From: Shinella sp. WSJ-2
Lineage (GTDB): Bacteria > Pseudomonadota > Alphaproteobacteria > Rhizobiales > Rhizobiaceae
NCBI RefSeq assembly: GCF_003432075.1
Contig: NZ_QWBU01000001.1
Location: 124,001-188,000 of the forward strand
Direction: 5' to 3'
DNA length: 64,000 nucleotides
This document shows, in pieces, positions 48,200 through 56,926 of this stretch (positions are counted from its first letter, which is position 1; each line of letters begins with the position of its first letter). The translations under genes and the position numbers were made by a program. The notes below the pieces were generated by a model. That model made no database searches, was not told where the DNA came from, and saw only the letters and a list, made by a program, of their open reading frames with translations.

Positions 48200-49261
48200 T
48201 CAGGCCGGAGGCTGGTCGAGACGCTTGGACCATTCGTCAGCCTTGCCAAGGCCGGCATCGCGCCAGGGCGAGCCCTTGATACCGAGCTTGCTGCGCAGTC
48301 GCATGCCCGAGATGATCCAGCGGTTCATGCCGGATGCGATGAACGGCAGCGAGGCGATGTGAAGGCCGGTGAACGGCAGGAACGGATTGCGGCGAAGCGA
48401 ACCGTATATCTCGATGCGAGTCGTCGTCTTGTAGCTCGGGCTACGGGCATGGAAGCCGTGCGTGTCGGCGACAATGAGCGTGTTGGCCTTAACGGTCATC
48501 TTTACCGGCTGACCATAACCGAGCGCACCAAGCTCGTCCGGCATGATGCGCAGCGAGCCGCGGGCGGAATAGATGTTTTCGATCGCATCGGCGTTTTCGC
48601 TGATGCCGCGCTCCCAGGCGAGACGCTGCGGCGTCATTTCATGCGAACCAGGCACATAGGCGAAGGGGCCGTCTTCCTCACCGACATCGCGCAGGAACAG
48701 CCAAGCCTTCGCCGTCGGCTGGAACGTATCGCTGTGCAGCGCCGTCTGCGGATCCGTCGAACCGGCAGCAACGACGGACGGCAGGGCCATGACGATCTGT
48801 ACCACCAGCAGCGGCTGGCCGTCATGGGACGAAACGTAGCGCAGCAGATTGGCAAGGCGCGGGTCGTTACGTGCGGCCTTGAAGCCCGGCAGCGTTTCGA
48901 GATCACTATCGTCGATGATCGCGCGGCGGGTGACCGTCGCGCCCTGCTTCATATCGTAACGCTCGAAATCCCGCTCGGCCAGCTCGCGCGTAACGGCGGC
49001 AAAGACCTCCGGCGACAAAAAGTTCTCGATCTTGACGAAGCCGGTCTCGGCATATTGCCGGCGGTGGTCCGGCGCGACGAGGTTTTCCAGCTTCCTGCGG
49101 CGCCAGGCGGCCATACGCATGGCCAGCGAAACGCGCTTTTCATGCAGGCCCTTTTTGTTGAGCCACTTGCTGCCAATGACAGGGTTATCGGCAAAGGACT
49201 TCGCGCCCGATGCGAGCGCGAGCGCGTAGATCGGGCTCAACAAGACTGACGATATCTTCAT
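48200..49261 (-). CDS. Phytanoyl-CoA dioxygenase-like protein (PhyH family)
   Basis: Predicted Fe(II)/2-oxoglutarate oxygenase of 353 residues. The facial triad appears as H176 and D178 (ALHSDTF) and a distal histidine in DTHGFHARS (H268 or H271), with R274 to bind 2-oxoglutarate. The N-terminus has a short hydrophobic stretch (LSPIYALALASGA) that may be a membrane anchor, and basic RMAAWRRRKLE follows. The substrate is unknown; relatives act on lipids, alkyl chains and small metabolites. AGGTGACT precedes the ATG at 49261. Confidence 0.83.
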   Translation of the reverse strand: MKISSVLLSPIYALALASGAKSFADNPVIGSKWLNKKGLHEKRVSLAMRMAAWRRRKLENLVAPDHRRQYAETGFVKIENFLSPEVFAAVTRELAERDFERYDMKQGATVTRRAIIDDSDLETLPGFKAARNDPRLANLLRYVSSHDGQPLLVVQIVMALPSVVAAGSTDPQTALHSDTFQPTAKAWLFLRDVGEEDGPFAYVPGSHEMTPQRLAWERGISENADAIENIYSARGSLRIMPDELGALGYGQPVKMTVKANTLIVADTHGFHARSPSYKTTTRIEIYGSLRRNPFLPFTGLHIASLPFIASGMNRWIISGMRLRSKLGIKGSPWRDAGLGKADEWSKRLDQPPA

Positions 49262-49531
49262 AGTCACCTGCCTGCGGGATGAATGTGCCGCCGGTTGGGC
49301 GATCCGCACCATAACCGACTGTTGTATATGCCGAGAGTGCTACACCAAGCCCCGCGCGAGATCAATTGCGCCGCTCGCGCAAAGGTGATTACGTTATTCA
49401 TATTATCTCTCCGGGCGTTAATCACAAATCCGGGAGCGCGTTGCACGGCGCGCGCAGAGGCTTATGATAGGTGCATGTGCTCAAGGCGGGCGTCAGACCG
49501 CCCTCCAGTCTCTCTTGCAGGATATCAGGAC

Positions 49532-50632
49532 GTGAAAGGACGCCTCCGCTTCTTGTTTGCGATCGCAACCGGCCTGCCCCTGCTCGTCTCGGGCGTCGCG
49601 TCGGCGTCCGACGTATGCGAGCGCATCCAGGCGGAACTGGCAAATCTTCCCCGTGTCGTGGTCGACACGACGAGCGCACGCAAATATGCCGGCGCCATCG
49701 CCCGCCAGAACATCCAGCTGCGCAAAGCCAGAAGCGACCAGCGCCGCCTCGGCTGTTCGTCCGGCAGCATCACCGTCTTCGGCGGCGAAAACGAAGCGGC
49801 CTGCGACACGCTCGAAACGGTCATCGGCAAGATGGAGCGTAATCTCTATATCCTCGACCGCAAGCGCCGCGAATTCGCCGACGGCACATCCTCGCAAGGG
49901 TCGCGCAACCGTCTGCTCGCCGCGCTGGAAACGAACGGCTGCAATGAAGAAGCCAAGGTGATGCCGATCGCCGCGACCGAGACTCTGCGCACCCTGCAGG
50001 ACGACACACGCACCCTCCCGCTTGGCATCATGCCTGAAGACAGCGGCCGGCTACAGCTGCGCTCGCTGGGGGGCAGCGCCGGCCACGGCAATCTGCGCAC
50101 CGTCTGCGTGCGCACCTGCGATGGCGGGTTCTTCCCGATTTCCTCGGGCGCGACACCGCTTGATTTCCGCCGCGACCAGAAGGTCTGCGCGATGATGTGC
50201 CCGCAGACGGAAACGCAGCTTTTCTACCAGTCGATGACGCCGGGCCAGGAAACCGAGCAGATGACGTCCACCGTCACCGGCCGTCCCTATCGCGATCTCG
50301 AACATGCCTTCAGCTACCGCACGCGCGACCTCTCGAAAGCCGGCACCTGCGGCTGCAATCTCTCCGCCTATTATCAGGAAATGATCAAGCGCCAGAAGGC
50401 GATGAAGGGCGAGACGGCGGCCACAACAGAGGAAGCTCTGCCGGAAACCGGCTCGATCACGACGATCACCACCCGGCAGGACAAGCAGGAAACCATAAAG
50501 ACCCCTGCCCAGATCGAGGATCGCGTCTACGATCCGACACGCCACAAGGTTCGCACCGTCGGTCCCGCCTTCCTGCCGGAAAATGAGTCCGCCATCGATC
50601 TCGGCCGCCCGGCCGATGCCGGCGTCAACTGA
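49532..50632 (+). CDS. Exported DUF2865-like protein
   Basis: The protein has 366 residues from a GTG start. A signal peptide (RFLFAIATGLPLLVSGVASA, mature protein from SDVCERI) is followed by an N-terminal helical part with paired cysteines (SDQRRLGCSSGS, EAACDTLE), and a conserved central part with VCVRTCDGGFFPIS and VCAMMCPQTETQLFY. The C-terminal part is low complexity. This motif set matches DUF2865 of rhizobia, of unknown function. I choose the GTG because an in-frame ATG further up (49283) would put more than 80 residues of unlikely sequence ahead of the signal peptide. AGGATATCAGGA precedes it. Confidence 0.72.
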   Translation: MKGRLRFLFAIATGLPLLVSGVASASDVCERIQAELANLPRVVVDTTSARKYAGAIARQNIQLRKARSDQRRLGCSSGSITVFGGENEAACDTLETVIGKMERNLYILDRKRREFADGTSSQGSRNRLLAALETNGCNEEAKVMPIAATETLRTLQDDTRTLPLGIMPEDSGRLQLRSLGGSAGHGNLRTVCVRTCDGGFFPISSGATPLDFRRDQKVCAMMCPQTETQLFYQSMTPGQETEQMTSTVTGRPYRDLEHAFSYRTRDLSKAGTCGCNLSAYYQEMIKRQKAMKGETAATTEEALPETGSITTITTRQDKQETIKTPAQIEDRVYDPTRHKVRTVGPAFLPENESAIDLGRPADAGVN

Positions 50633-50637
50633 TCGGC

Positions 50638-51375
<738 letters not shown>

Positions 51376-51384
51376 CTATCTCGT

Positions 51385-51576
51385 CAGGCCGGTCTTCTGA
51401 CTTCGGTTCCCGCGGCCCGCGCCTGCCTTCCCGGTTCAAGAACCAGTGGCAAAAGCCTGAATCGATTCAAGCTTTTACGGCGCAAGCCATCCCCGTTACA
51501 GCGTTGGGCACGTTCCGGACCTGGGCATTGCGCCCGCACCGGATTCCCGATTCTCCCGTTTAAAAACGGGCACCTG
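51385..51576 (-). promoter_or_regulatory. Cobalamin (B12) riboswitch upstream of bluB
   Basis: On the minus strand the conserved sequence blocks appear in order: CAGGTGCCC at the 5' end, GGGAATCCGGTGCGG, the paired AATGCCC and GTGCCCAAC, GCTGTAACGGGGATGG, then the B12 box GCCACTGG, CGGGAAGGC and AAGTCAGAAGACCGGCCTG at the 3' end. These match cobalamin riboswitches. It ends 61 bases upstream of the bluB ATG, so it can control transcription or translation of bluB. Confidence 0.92.
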
Positions 51577-51660
51577 ACAGGAGGATATGCGCATGGCTTT
51601 CCGGCGCGATCAAGTCTGCCGGCGTCGCACGCCTGTCTCATAACGACTTGAGGGCTAACG

Positions 51661-53178
51661 TTAAGCCGCGCGCGCCGCGCCCGCTTCAGCCACCGCGTCG
51701 GCGTCGATATCGCCGGCATGAACGGCGCGGTTGCGGCCCGCATGTTTGGCTGCATAGAGCGCGGCGTCCGCCATAACCATGACGTCGTGCAGGCTGCCGC
51801 CATGATCGGGGAACTGCGCGATGCCGGCGCTGCCGCCAATGAGCAGAAGTTGGCCGTCATAGGCGATCGGCATCTGCGCATCGAGCACCAGAGCTTCGGC
51901 AAGTTGCACGAGGGCTTCGCGGGAAAAATCACCATTCAGGAGAATGGAAAATTCGTCGCCGCCGAGGCGCGCCACCGAGCCCTGGGTGCCGACGCGCTCG
52001 GAAAAGCGCCGGGCGACCGCCTGCAACACGACATCGCCGGCCGCATGGCCATGGCGGTCGTTGACAGCCTTGAACTTGTCGAGGTCCAGCGCAAGGATCG
52101 CAAAGGGCTTGCCGTTGGCTTTCACGATGGTGCGGCGGACCTCCTCGTCGAAGCCGCTGCGGTTTTTCAATCCCGTCAAAGGATCGTGCCGGGCGAGGAA
52201 GGCATTCTTCTCCTCGCTGCGTTGGAGCGCCTTGACCAGCCCGGAAAAGCGCAAGGTCACGAAGAGCATGACGCTGGCGAAGACCAGCACGAAAATGGCG
52301 ATCTGCGGCAGGGCGGAGCGCCACACGAAGGATCCCGGCATGTTGGGACGCCAGGAGGCGACCATCGGATTATAGGCGTCGCCTCCGACCGGCGTCATCA
52401 CGAGGCCCGGCTCTTCGGTGACGATAGGAGTGAATCCGAGATCGTGTACGCCGAGCCGCCGCTCCGCATTGGACAGCATCTTCTGCGATACAGGCTTGAC
52501 TGTGATGAGCAGCGTCGGCTCCAGCCGGCTTGCGGGAATGTAGAGCGATTTCGGAACAACGGCCTGCACGACGACGATGCTCATGACGCGGTCAATAAGA
52601 CGCATGCCCGAAACGTGGATCTGCGGCAGCGCCGGGGTGAGAAGATCCGGGTCTTCCTTAGCGCGCGCCACCTGCCAGCCACCGCGATCCGGTGACAGCG
52701 CCTCGCGATAGGCCCGCTCGGCGCGGCGGGTGAGATCGCTCATCCATTGCAGTTTTTCGCGCGCCTTGCGGTCGGAAACCTTTTCGCCGCGATGCACGCC
52801 GAGGATTTTTTCGCCGTCCGGCGATGACAGAATCATCCAGGAGAAGCCGAAATCGGACCACATCCAGTCGCGCATCTGGTCGCGTACGAAGTTGTCGTCC
52901 GGCATGCCATGGGCAAGCGCTGCGAAACTCTTGTCCCAGAAGGACAATTGGCTTTGGTATTGTACCACCTGATCGATCTGGTGGCTGAATTCGTTGCGGA
53001 CCAGCGTGCGCTCGGTCTCGGCGACAAAGCTGTCGGCGCGTTCGATGGCGTAGTCGAGGACGAAAAAGTTGGCGGCACCGAAAAGCCCGACGATCATGAC
53101 AGCCGCAGCGCGGATCGCAAAACCCACCCCGCGCCGTTTTCCCGGCGGCCTCTCGTCCGTCCTGTCCGTCATCGACAA
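51661..53178 (-). CDS. CHASE4-GGDEF diguanylate cyclase
   Basis: The protein has 505 residues: one membrane helix (about 20-42), a periplasmic CHASE4 sensor (about 43-290, beginning FVAETERTLVRNEFSHQIDQ), a second helix (about 300-322, IAIFVLVFASVMLFVTL), then a GGDEF domain starting ARHDPLTGLKNRSGF with LDLDKFKAVNDRHGH and ARLGGDEF (near residue 405, intact). No RxxD site is visible. It should make c-di-GMP in response to an external signal. The C-terminal tail is short and Ala-rich. It is probably monocistronic. Confidence 0.9.
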   Translation of the reverse strand: MSMTDRTDERPPGKRRGVGFAIRAAAVMIVGLFGAANFFVLDYAIERADSFVAETERTLVRNEFSHQIDQVVQYQSQLSFWDKSFAALAHGMPDDNFVRDQMRDWMWSDFGFSWMILSSPDGEKILGVHRGEKVSDRKAREKLQWMSDLTRRAERAYREALSPDRGGWQVARAKEDPDLLTPALPQIHVSGMRLIDRVMSIVVVQAVVPKSLYIPASRLEPTLLITVKPVSQKMLSNAERRLGVHDLGFTPIVTEEPGLVMTPVGGDAYNPMVASWRPNMPGSFVWRSALPQIAIFVLVFASVMLFVTLRFSGLVKALQRSEEKNAFLARHDPLTGLKNRSGFDEEVRRTIVKANGKPFAILALDLDKFKAVNDRHGHAAGDVVLQAVARRFSERVGTQGSVARLGGDEFSILLNGDFSREALVQLAEALVLDAQMPIAYDGQLLLIGGSAGIAQFPDHGGSLHDVMVMADAALYAAKHAGRNRAVHAGDIDADAVAEAGAARAA

Positions 53179-53298
53179 CCCTGCCTGTCCCCACCCGGTT
53201 CCGGGTATTGTTGAACAGAGGCTAATTGGCAGACCGCAAAAATCGCTTAAACAGCCTGGTGAGCGAAAGCTTAACTTACGTTCACTGTAAGTTGTGAA

Positions 53299-54123
53299 TC
53301 AGGCCGGCGCATAACGCACAAAGGCAAACTCGCTGCCGTCGGGCGACCAGTTCGGCACGTTCATCGTGCCCTGCCCACCAAAAAGATCGAACAGAATCCG
53401 CGCGTTACCGCCGTCCGTGTCCATGAGGCGCAGCCGCACGTCTAGATCGCGTGGATGATCGGAGACATCGCCGTCATAGGAAAGCACGAGCAGGTGTTTT
53501 CCATCGGGCGAAGGATGCGGGAACCAGTCGCCATAGGGGCTGTCGGTGATGCGTGTCGGCTCGGAGCCGTCAGGGCGCACCCGCCAGATCTGCATGCGGC
53601 CGGTGCGGCTGGAATTGAAATAGAGCCATTCCCCATCCGCCGAGTAATCCGGCCCGTCATTGCGCCCTTCCCCAAAGGTCAGCCGCTTCTCCTCACCGCC
53701 GGAGACTGGAATGGTGTAGATATCGAAGACATCGTCGCGGATGCCGCAATAGGCCAAAGTCTGCCCGTCCGGCGACCAGCCGTGCCAATAGGACGGCAGG
53801 TTCGGCGTCACCAGTTGGGGAACACCGCCCTCGGCCGGCAGCACATAGATCGCCGACTTGCCGAACTCCACCTTGTCGCTGATCGCCAACATAAGTCCGT
53901 CGGGCGAAAGCCCATGGTCGTTGTTGCAACAGACGGCAAAGCCGGTATCGACCCGTTCTGGCGCACCGCCGTCGAGCGCCAGCCGATAGAGCAGCCCATC
54001 GCCATTGATGACGAGAAAACGCCCGTCCCGCGAAAAATTCGGCGCCTCCACCAGCTGCCCGGTCTGCCAGACGACACGCGTTTCGCCGGTGACGATGTTG
54101 TGGATCTCGACCGAGCTGCGCAT
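53299..54123 (-). CDS. TolB-like beta-propeller protein
   Basis: The protein has 274 residues with repeated PD40/WD40-like blades, each with a W/F-S-P/R-D-G signature (NFSRDGRFLVI, GLSPDGLMLAI, GWSPDGQTLAY, YSADGEWLYF, HPSPDGKHLLV, NWSPDGSEFAF). It has no signal peptide, so it is likely cytoplasmic, unlike true TolB. It may be a binding or hydrolytic scaffold; the function is unknown. It is on the same strand as the NYN gene upstream, 28 bases away. Confidence 0.85.
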   Translation of the reverse strand: MRSSVEIHNIVTGETRVVWQTGQLVEAPNFSRDGRFLVINGDGLLYRLALDGGAPERVDTGFAVCCNNDHGLSPDGLMLAISDKVEFGKSAIYVLPAEGGVPQLVTPNLPSYWHGWSPDGQTLAYCGIRDDVFDIYTIPVSGGEEKRLTFGEGRNDGPDYSADGEWLYFNSSRTGRMQIWRVRPDGSEPTRITDSPYGDWFPHPSPDGKHLLVLSYDGDVSDHPRDLDVRLRLMDTDGGNARILFDLFGGQGTMNVPNWSPDGSEFAFVRYAPA

Positions 54124-54151
54124 ATCTCACTCCAACCATTGAATCGGAATG

Positions 54152-54865
54152 TTAACCGTTATCGACCACCTTCTTCAACATAGGCTTTCTCAACCGCGCT
54201 TTCCTGTTTTTGTCGGCGAGCTCCACACCCGAGACGGCCAGCAGCTTGCAAAGCTGGCTGTGGCCGTAAGCTTTCACCTCGAAATCCGGCTGACAGGCTT
54301 TCAGGGCTTTCATGAGATCAGGCAAGCCAACCCACTCGTCATCAAGCGGCGGCGCGGCGACGAAAGCCCGTTGCAGCACGTCCGCCGCCAAGGTACGCGC
54401 CGGTTTCATCTGCCGGGCCGTTTGCCTGGCTTGGCTTTTCGGGGCATCGACAACCTTGAAGACATCGCAGGCGCTTCGAAAGCGCGCAGAGGCATGCGTC
54501 GTGCCCATACCGACGAATGTCCCGCCGCCCCGCCTTATCCGCATCGCCAATTGCGTGAAATCACCATCGCACGTGGCAAGGCAGAACACAGTTGCATCGG
54601 TGGTGTGAAGCAGGTCCATCGCATCGATAACAAGAGCGATGTCGGCGCCGTTCTTTCCCGCCGCACCTGCAACCGTCTGGCAGACCGTCAGAGCGTGACG
54701 CGGGACCATTTCCAGCCATGGGGCCAGAGCCGACCTAGAAAAGTCACCGTAAACGCGACGATGAAACAGGAAACCCTGTTGCTTGGCCTCATCGAGAATG
54801 ACGGCGGCGAGTGACGGCGGCATGTTTTCCGCGTCGATGAAAAGCACCGTATTTTGTTCGCCCAT
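54152..54865 (-). CDS. NYN-domain RNase-like protein with C-terminal LOTUS/OST-HTH domain
   Basis: The protein has 237 residues. The PIN-like NYN (LabA/DUF88) domain (about 5-140) has the acidic residues in FIDAENM, NGADIALVIDAMDLL and CDGDFTQLA, which coordinate the metal of such RNases. A winged-helix OST-HTH/LOTUS-like domain follows at about 170-230 (EWVGLPDLMKALKACQPDFE, SQLCKLLAVSGVEL). This architecture is known from bacterial and eukaryotic RNA regulators. The RNA target is unknown. It is followed on the same strand by the propeller gene. Confidence 0.87.
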   Translation of the reverse strand: MGEQNTVLFIDAENMPPSLAAVILDEAKQQGFLFHRRVYGDFSRSALAPWLEMVPRHALTVCQTVAGAAGKNGADIALVIDAMDLLHTTDATVFCLATCDGDFTQLAMRIRRGGGTFVGMGTTHASARFRSACDVFKVVDAPKSQARQTARQMKPARTLAADVLQRAFVAAPPLDDEWVGLPDLMKALKACQPDFEVKAYGHSQLCKLLAVSGVELADKNRKARLRKPMLKKVVDNG

Positions 54866-54960
54866 TCGCTACCATCTCCCAAGCATATGGGAATAGTAGC
54901 AAACGGCGGCCAGGTCGCAATCGAAGGGCCGCCTTTTGCTTGCGTGCGGTTAACGCGGCA

Positions 54961-56640
54961 CTACCCGCGGTCACGATACCGGTTGGTTATCGGGTAGCGG
55001 CGGTCGCGGCCGAAATTCTTCTTGGTGATCTTCACGCCCGGCGCTGACTGGCGGCGCTTGTATTCGGCAATGTAGAGCAGGTGCTCGATGCGGTGCACGG
55101 TTTTGACGTCATGGCCGCGCGCGACGATGTCCTCCGTGCTCATCTCCATCTCGACAAGGCATTCGAGGATGTCGTCAAGCACCGGATAGGGCGGCAGGGA
55201 ATCCTGGTCGGTCTGGTTCGGCCGAAGCTCGGCGGACGGCGCCTTGTCGATGATGTTCTTCGGAATGACCTCGCCGGTCGGGCCGAGCGCGCCTGGCGGC
55301 AGATGGGTGTTGCGCCAGCGCGAGAGCGCATAGACCTGCATCTTGTACAGATCCTTTATCGGGTTGAAGCCGCCGTTCATGTCGCCGTAGAGCGTGGCGT
55401 AGCCCACCGACATTTCGGACTTGTTGCCGGTCGTCACGACCATAGAGCCGAACTTGTTTGAGATCGCCATCAGGATCGTACCGCGCGCGCGGCTCTGGAG
55501 GTTTTCCTCTGTGATGCCCTCTTCCGTTCCCTCGAAAGTCTCCGACAAGGCGGAAAGGAAGCCGGTCACCGGCGCCTCGATCGGCACGATATCGTAGCGG
55601 CAGCCGAGCATCTTGGCGCAATCGGCGGCGTCCTTGAGGGAATCCTGCGAGGTATAGCGATAGGGCAGCATGATGCAGCGCACCCGCTCCTCGCCCAGCG
55701 CATCGACGGCGATTGCGGCACAGATCGCCGAGTCGATGCCGCCGGAAAGGCCCAGCACGACATTCTTGAAACCGTTCTTGTTGACGTAATCGCGGAAGCC
55801 GAGCAGACAGGCGCGGTAATCGGCCTCCTCCTTTTCCGGAATGCGCGACATCGGCCCGCCGTCGCAGACCCAGCCATCGCCGTCCTTCTTGAAGGTGACC
55901 AGCGCGACGGTCTCCTCGAACTGGCTCATCTGGAAGGCGAGCGTCTTGTCCGCATTGAAGGCGAAGCTCGCGCCGTCGAAGACCAGCTCGTCCTGGCCGC
56001 CGAGCTGGTTGGCATAGAGCAGCGGCAGGCCCGTCTCGATGACCTGCTTCAGCACGACCTGGTGGCGGATATCGACCTTGCCGCGATAATAGGGCGAGCC
56101 ATTCGGCGAGAGCAGGATTTCCGCGCCGCTTTCTGCCAGCGTCTCGCAAACGCCGAGGTCGCCCCAGATATCCTCGCAGATCGGAATGCCGAGCCGTACA
56201 CCGCGAAAGTTCACCGGACCCGGCATCGCGCCCTGATCGAAGACGCGCTTCTCGTCGAATTCGCCATAGTTCGGCAGATCCACTTTGTCCCGAACGGCAA
56301 TCACCTTACCGGCGTCGATAACGGCAACGGCGTTGAAGCGGCCGGTCTCGTCTTGGCGGGGAAAGCCGATGATGACGCCGGGTCCGCCGTTTGCGGTGTC
56401 GGCGGCGAGTTCGTCGATGGCACGACGGCAGGCCTTCAGGAAGGCGGGCTTCAGCACGAGATCCTCAGGCGGATAGCCGGAGATGAAGAGTTCCGTGAGC
56501 AGCAGCAGATCAGCACCCTGCCGTGCAGCATCCTCGCGGGCCGCGCGCGCCTTGGCGAGGTTGCCGGTGACATCGCCGACAACAGGGTTCAATTGCGCAA
56601 CCGCGATACGGAGCGTCGCCTTTTCAGTCTCGGAAGTCAT
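54961..56640 (-). CDS. nadE: Glutamine-dependent NAD+ synthetase
   Basis: Amidates nicotinic acid adenine dinucleotide to NAD+ using glutamine ammonia. The protein has 559 residues. The N-terminal nitrilase-like glutaminase (about 10-270) has the triad E50 (LTELFISGYPPED), K119 (RDKVDLPNYGEFDE) and C155 (GIPICEDIWGD). The C-terminal synthetase (about 280-555) has the ATP-pyrophosphatase loop SGGIDS at 299-304 and TTGNKSEMSVGYATLYGDM. All key residues are present. It is on the minus strand, downstream and divergent of the LtaS-like gene. Confidence 0.96.
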   Translation of the reverse strand: MTSETEKATLRIAVAQLNPVVGDVTGNLAKARAAREDAARQGADLLLLTELFISGYPPEDLVLKPAFLKACRRAIDELAADTANGGPGVIIGFPRQDETGRFNAVAVIDAGKVIAVRDKVDLPNYGEFDEKRVFDQGAMPGPVNFRGVRLGIPICEDIWGDLGVCETLAESGAEILLSPNGSPYYRGKVDIRHQVVLKQVIETGLPLLYANQLGGQDELVFDGASFAFNADKTLAFQMSQFEETVALVTFKKDGDGWVCDGGPMSRIPEKEEADYRACLLGFRDYVNKNGFKNVVLGLSGGIDSAICAAIAVDALGEERVRCIMLPYRYTSQDSLKDAADCAKMLGCRYDIVPIEAPVTGFLSALSETFEGTEEGITEENLQSRARGTILMAISNKFGSMVVTTGNKSEMSVGYATLYGDMNGGFNPIKDLYKMQVYALSRWRNTHLPPGALGPTGEVIPKNIIDKAPSAELRPNQTDQDSLPPYPVLDDILECLVEMEMSTEDIVARGHDVKTVHRIEHLLYIAEYKRRQSAPGVKITKKNFGRDRRYPITNRYRDRG

Positions 56641-56926
56641 ATCTGCAGACCCGTCTTTGCATTGTGTCCGATCCTGCGCAGCCGCACTCTCGAACGGTCG
56701 AGAAGCTGTTTAGAGCATGATGCACGTTTTGGGAATGAAAAGCCGGACGATTTTGCGGGCGCTCATGCGCCAAGGCCCTGTTTTCAGCGGGTTCCCGCCG
56801 CCGGTGCGGCTATGCAACAGGCGGAACCAAAGCATGCTGAGAACGTTTCAGAAACCGTTCATGTCCTGTTCAAGATGACATCCGTATGACAGATACACGA
56901 AAGTTTCATGAAGTTTGGAGACGGCG

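Noticed and set aside
56713-56770. AGAGCATGATGCACGTTTTGG with GCGCTCATGCGCC, possibly another rhizobial palindrome
   Set aside because: Only one half matches the usual element and the arms pair poorly, so I do not list it as a repeat.
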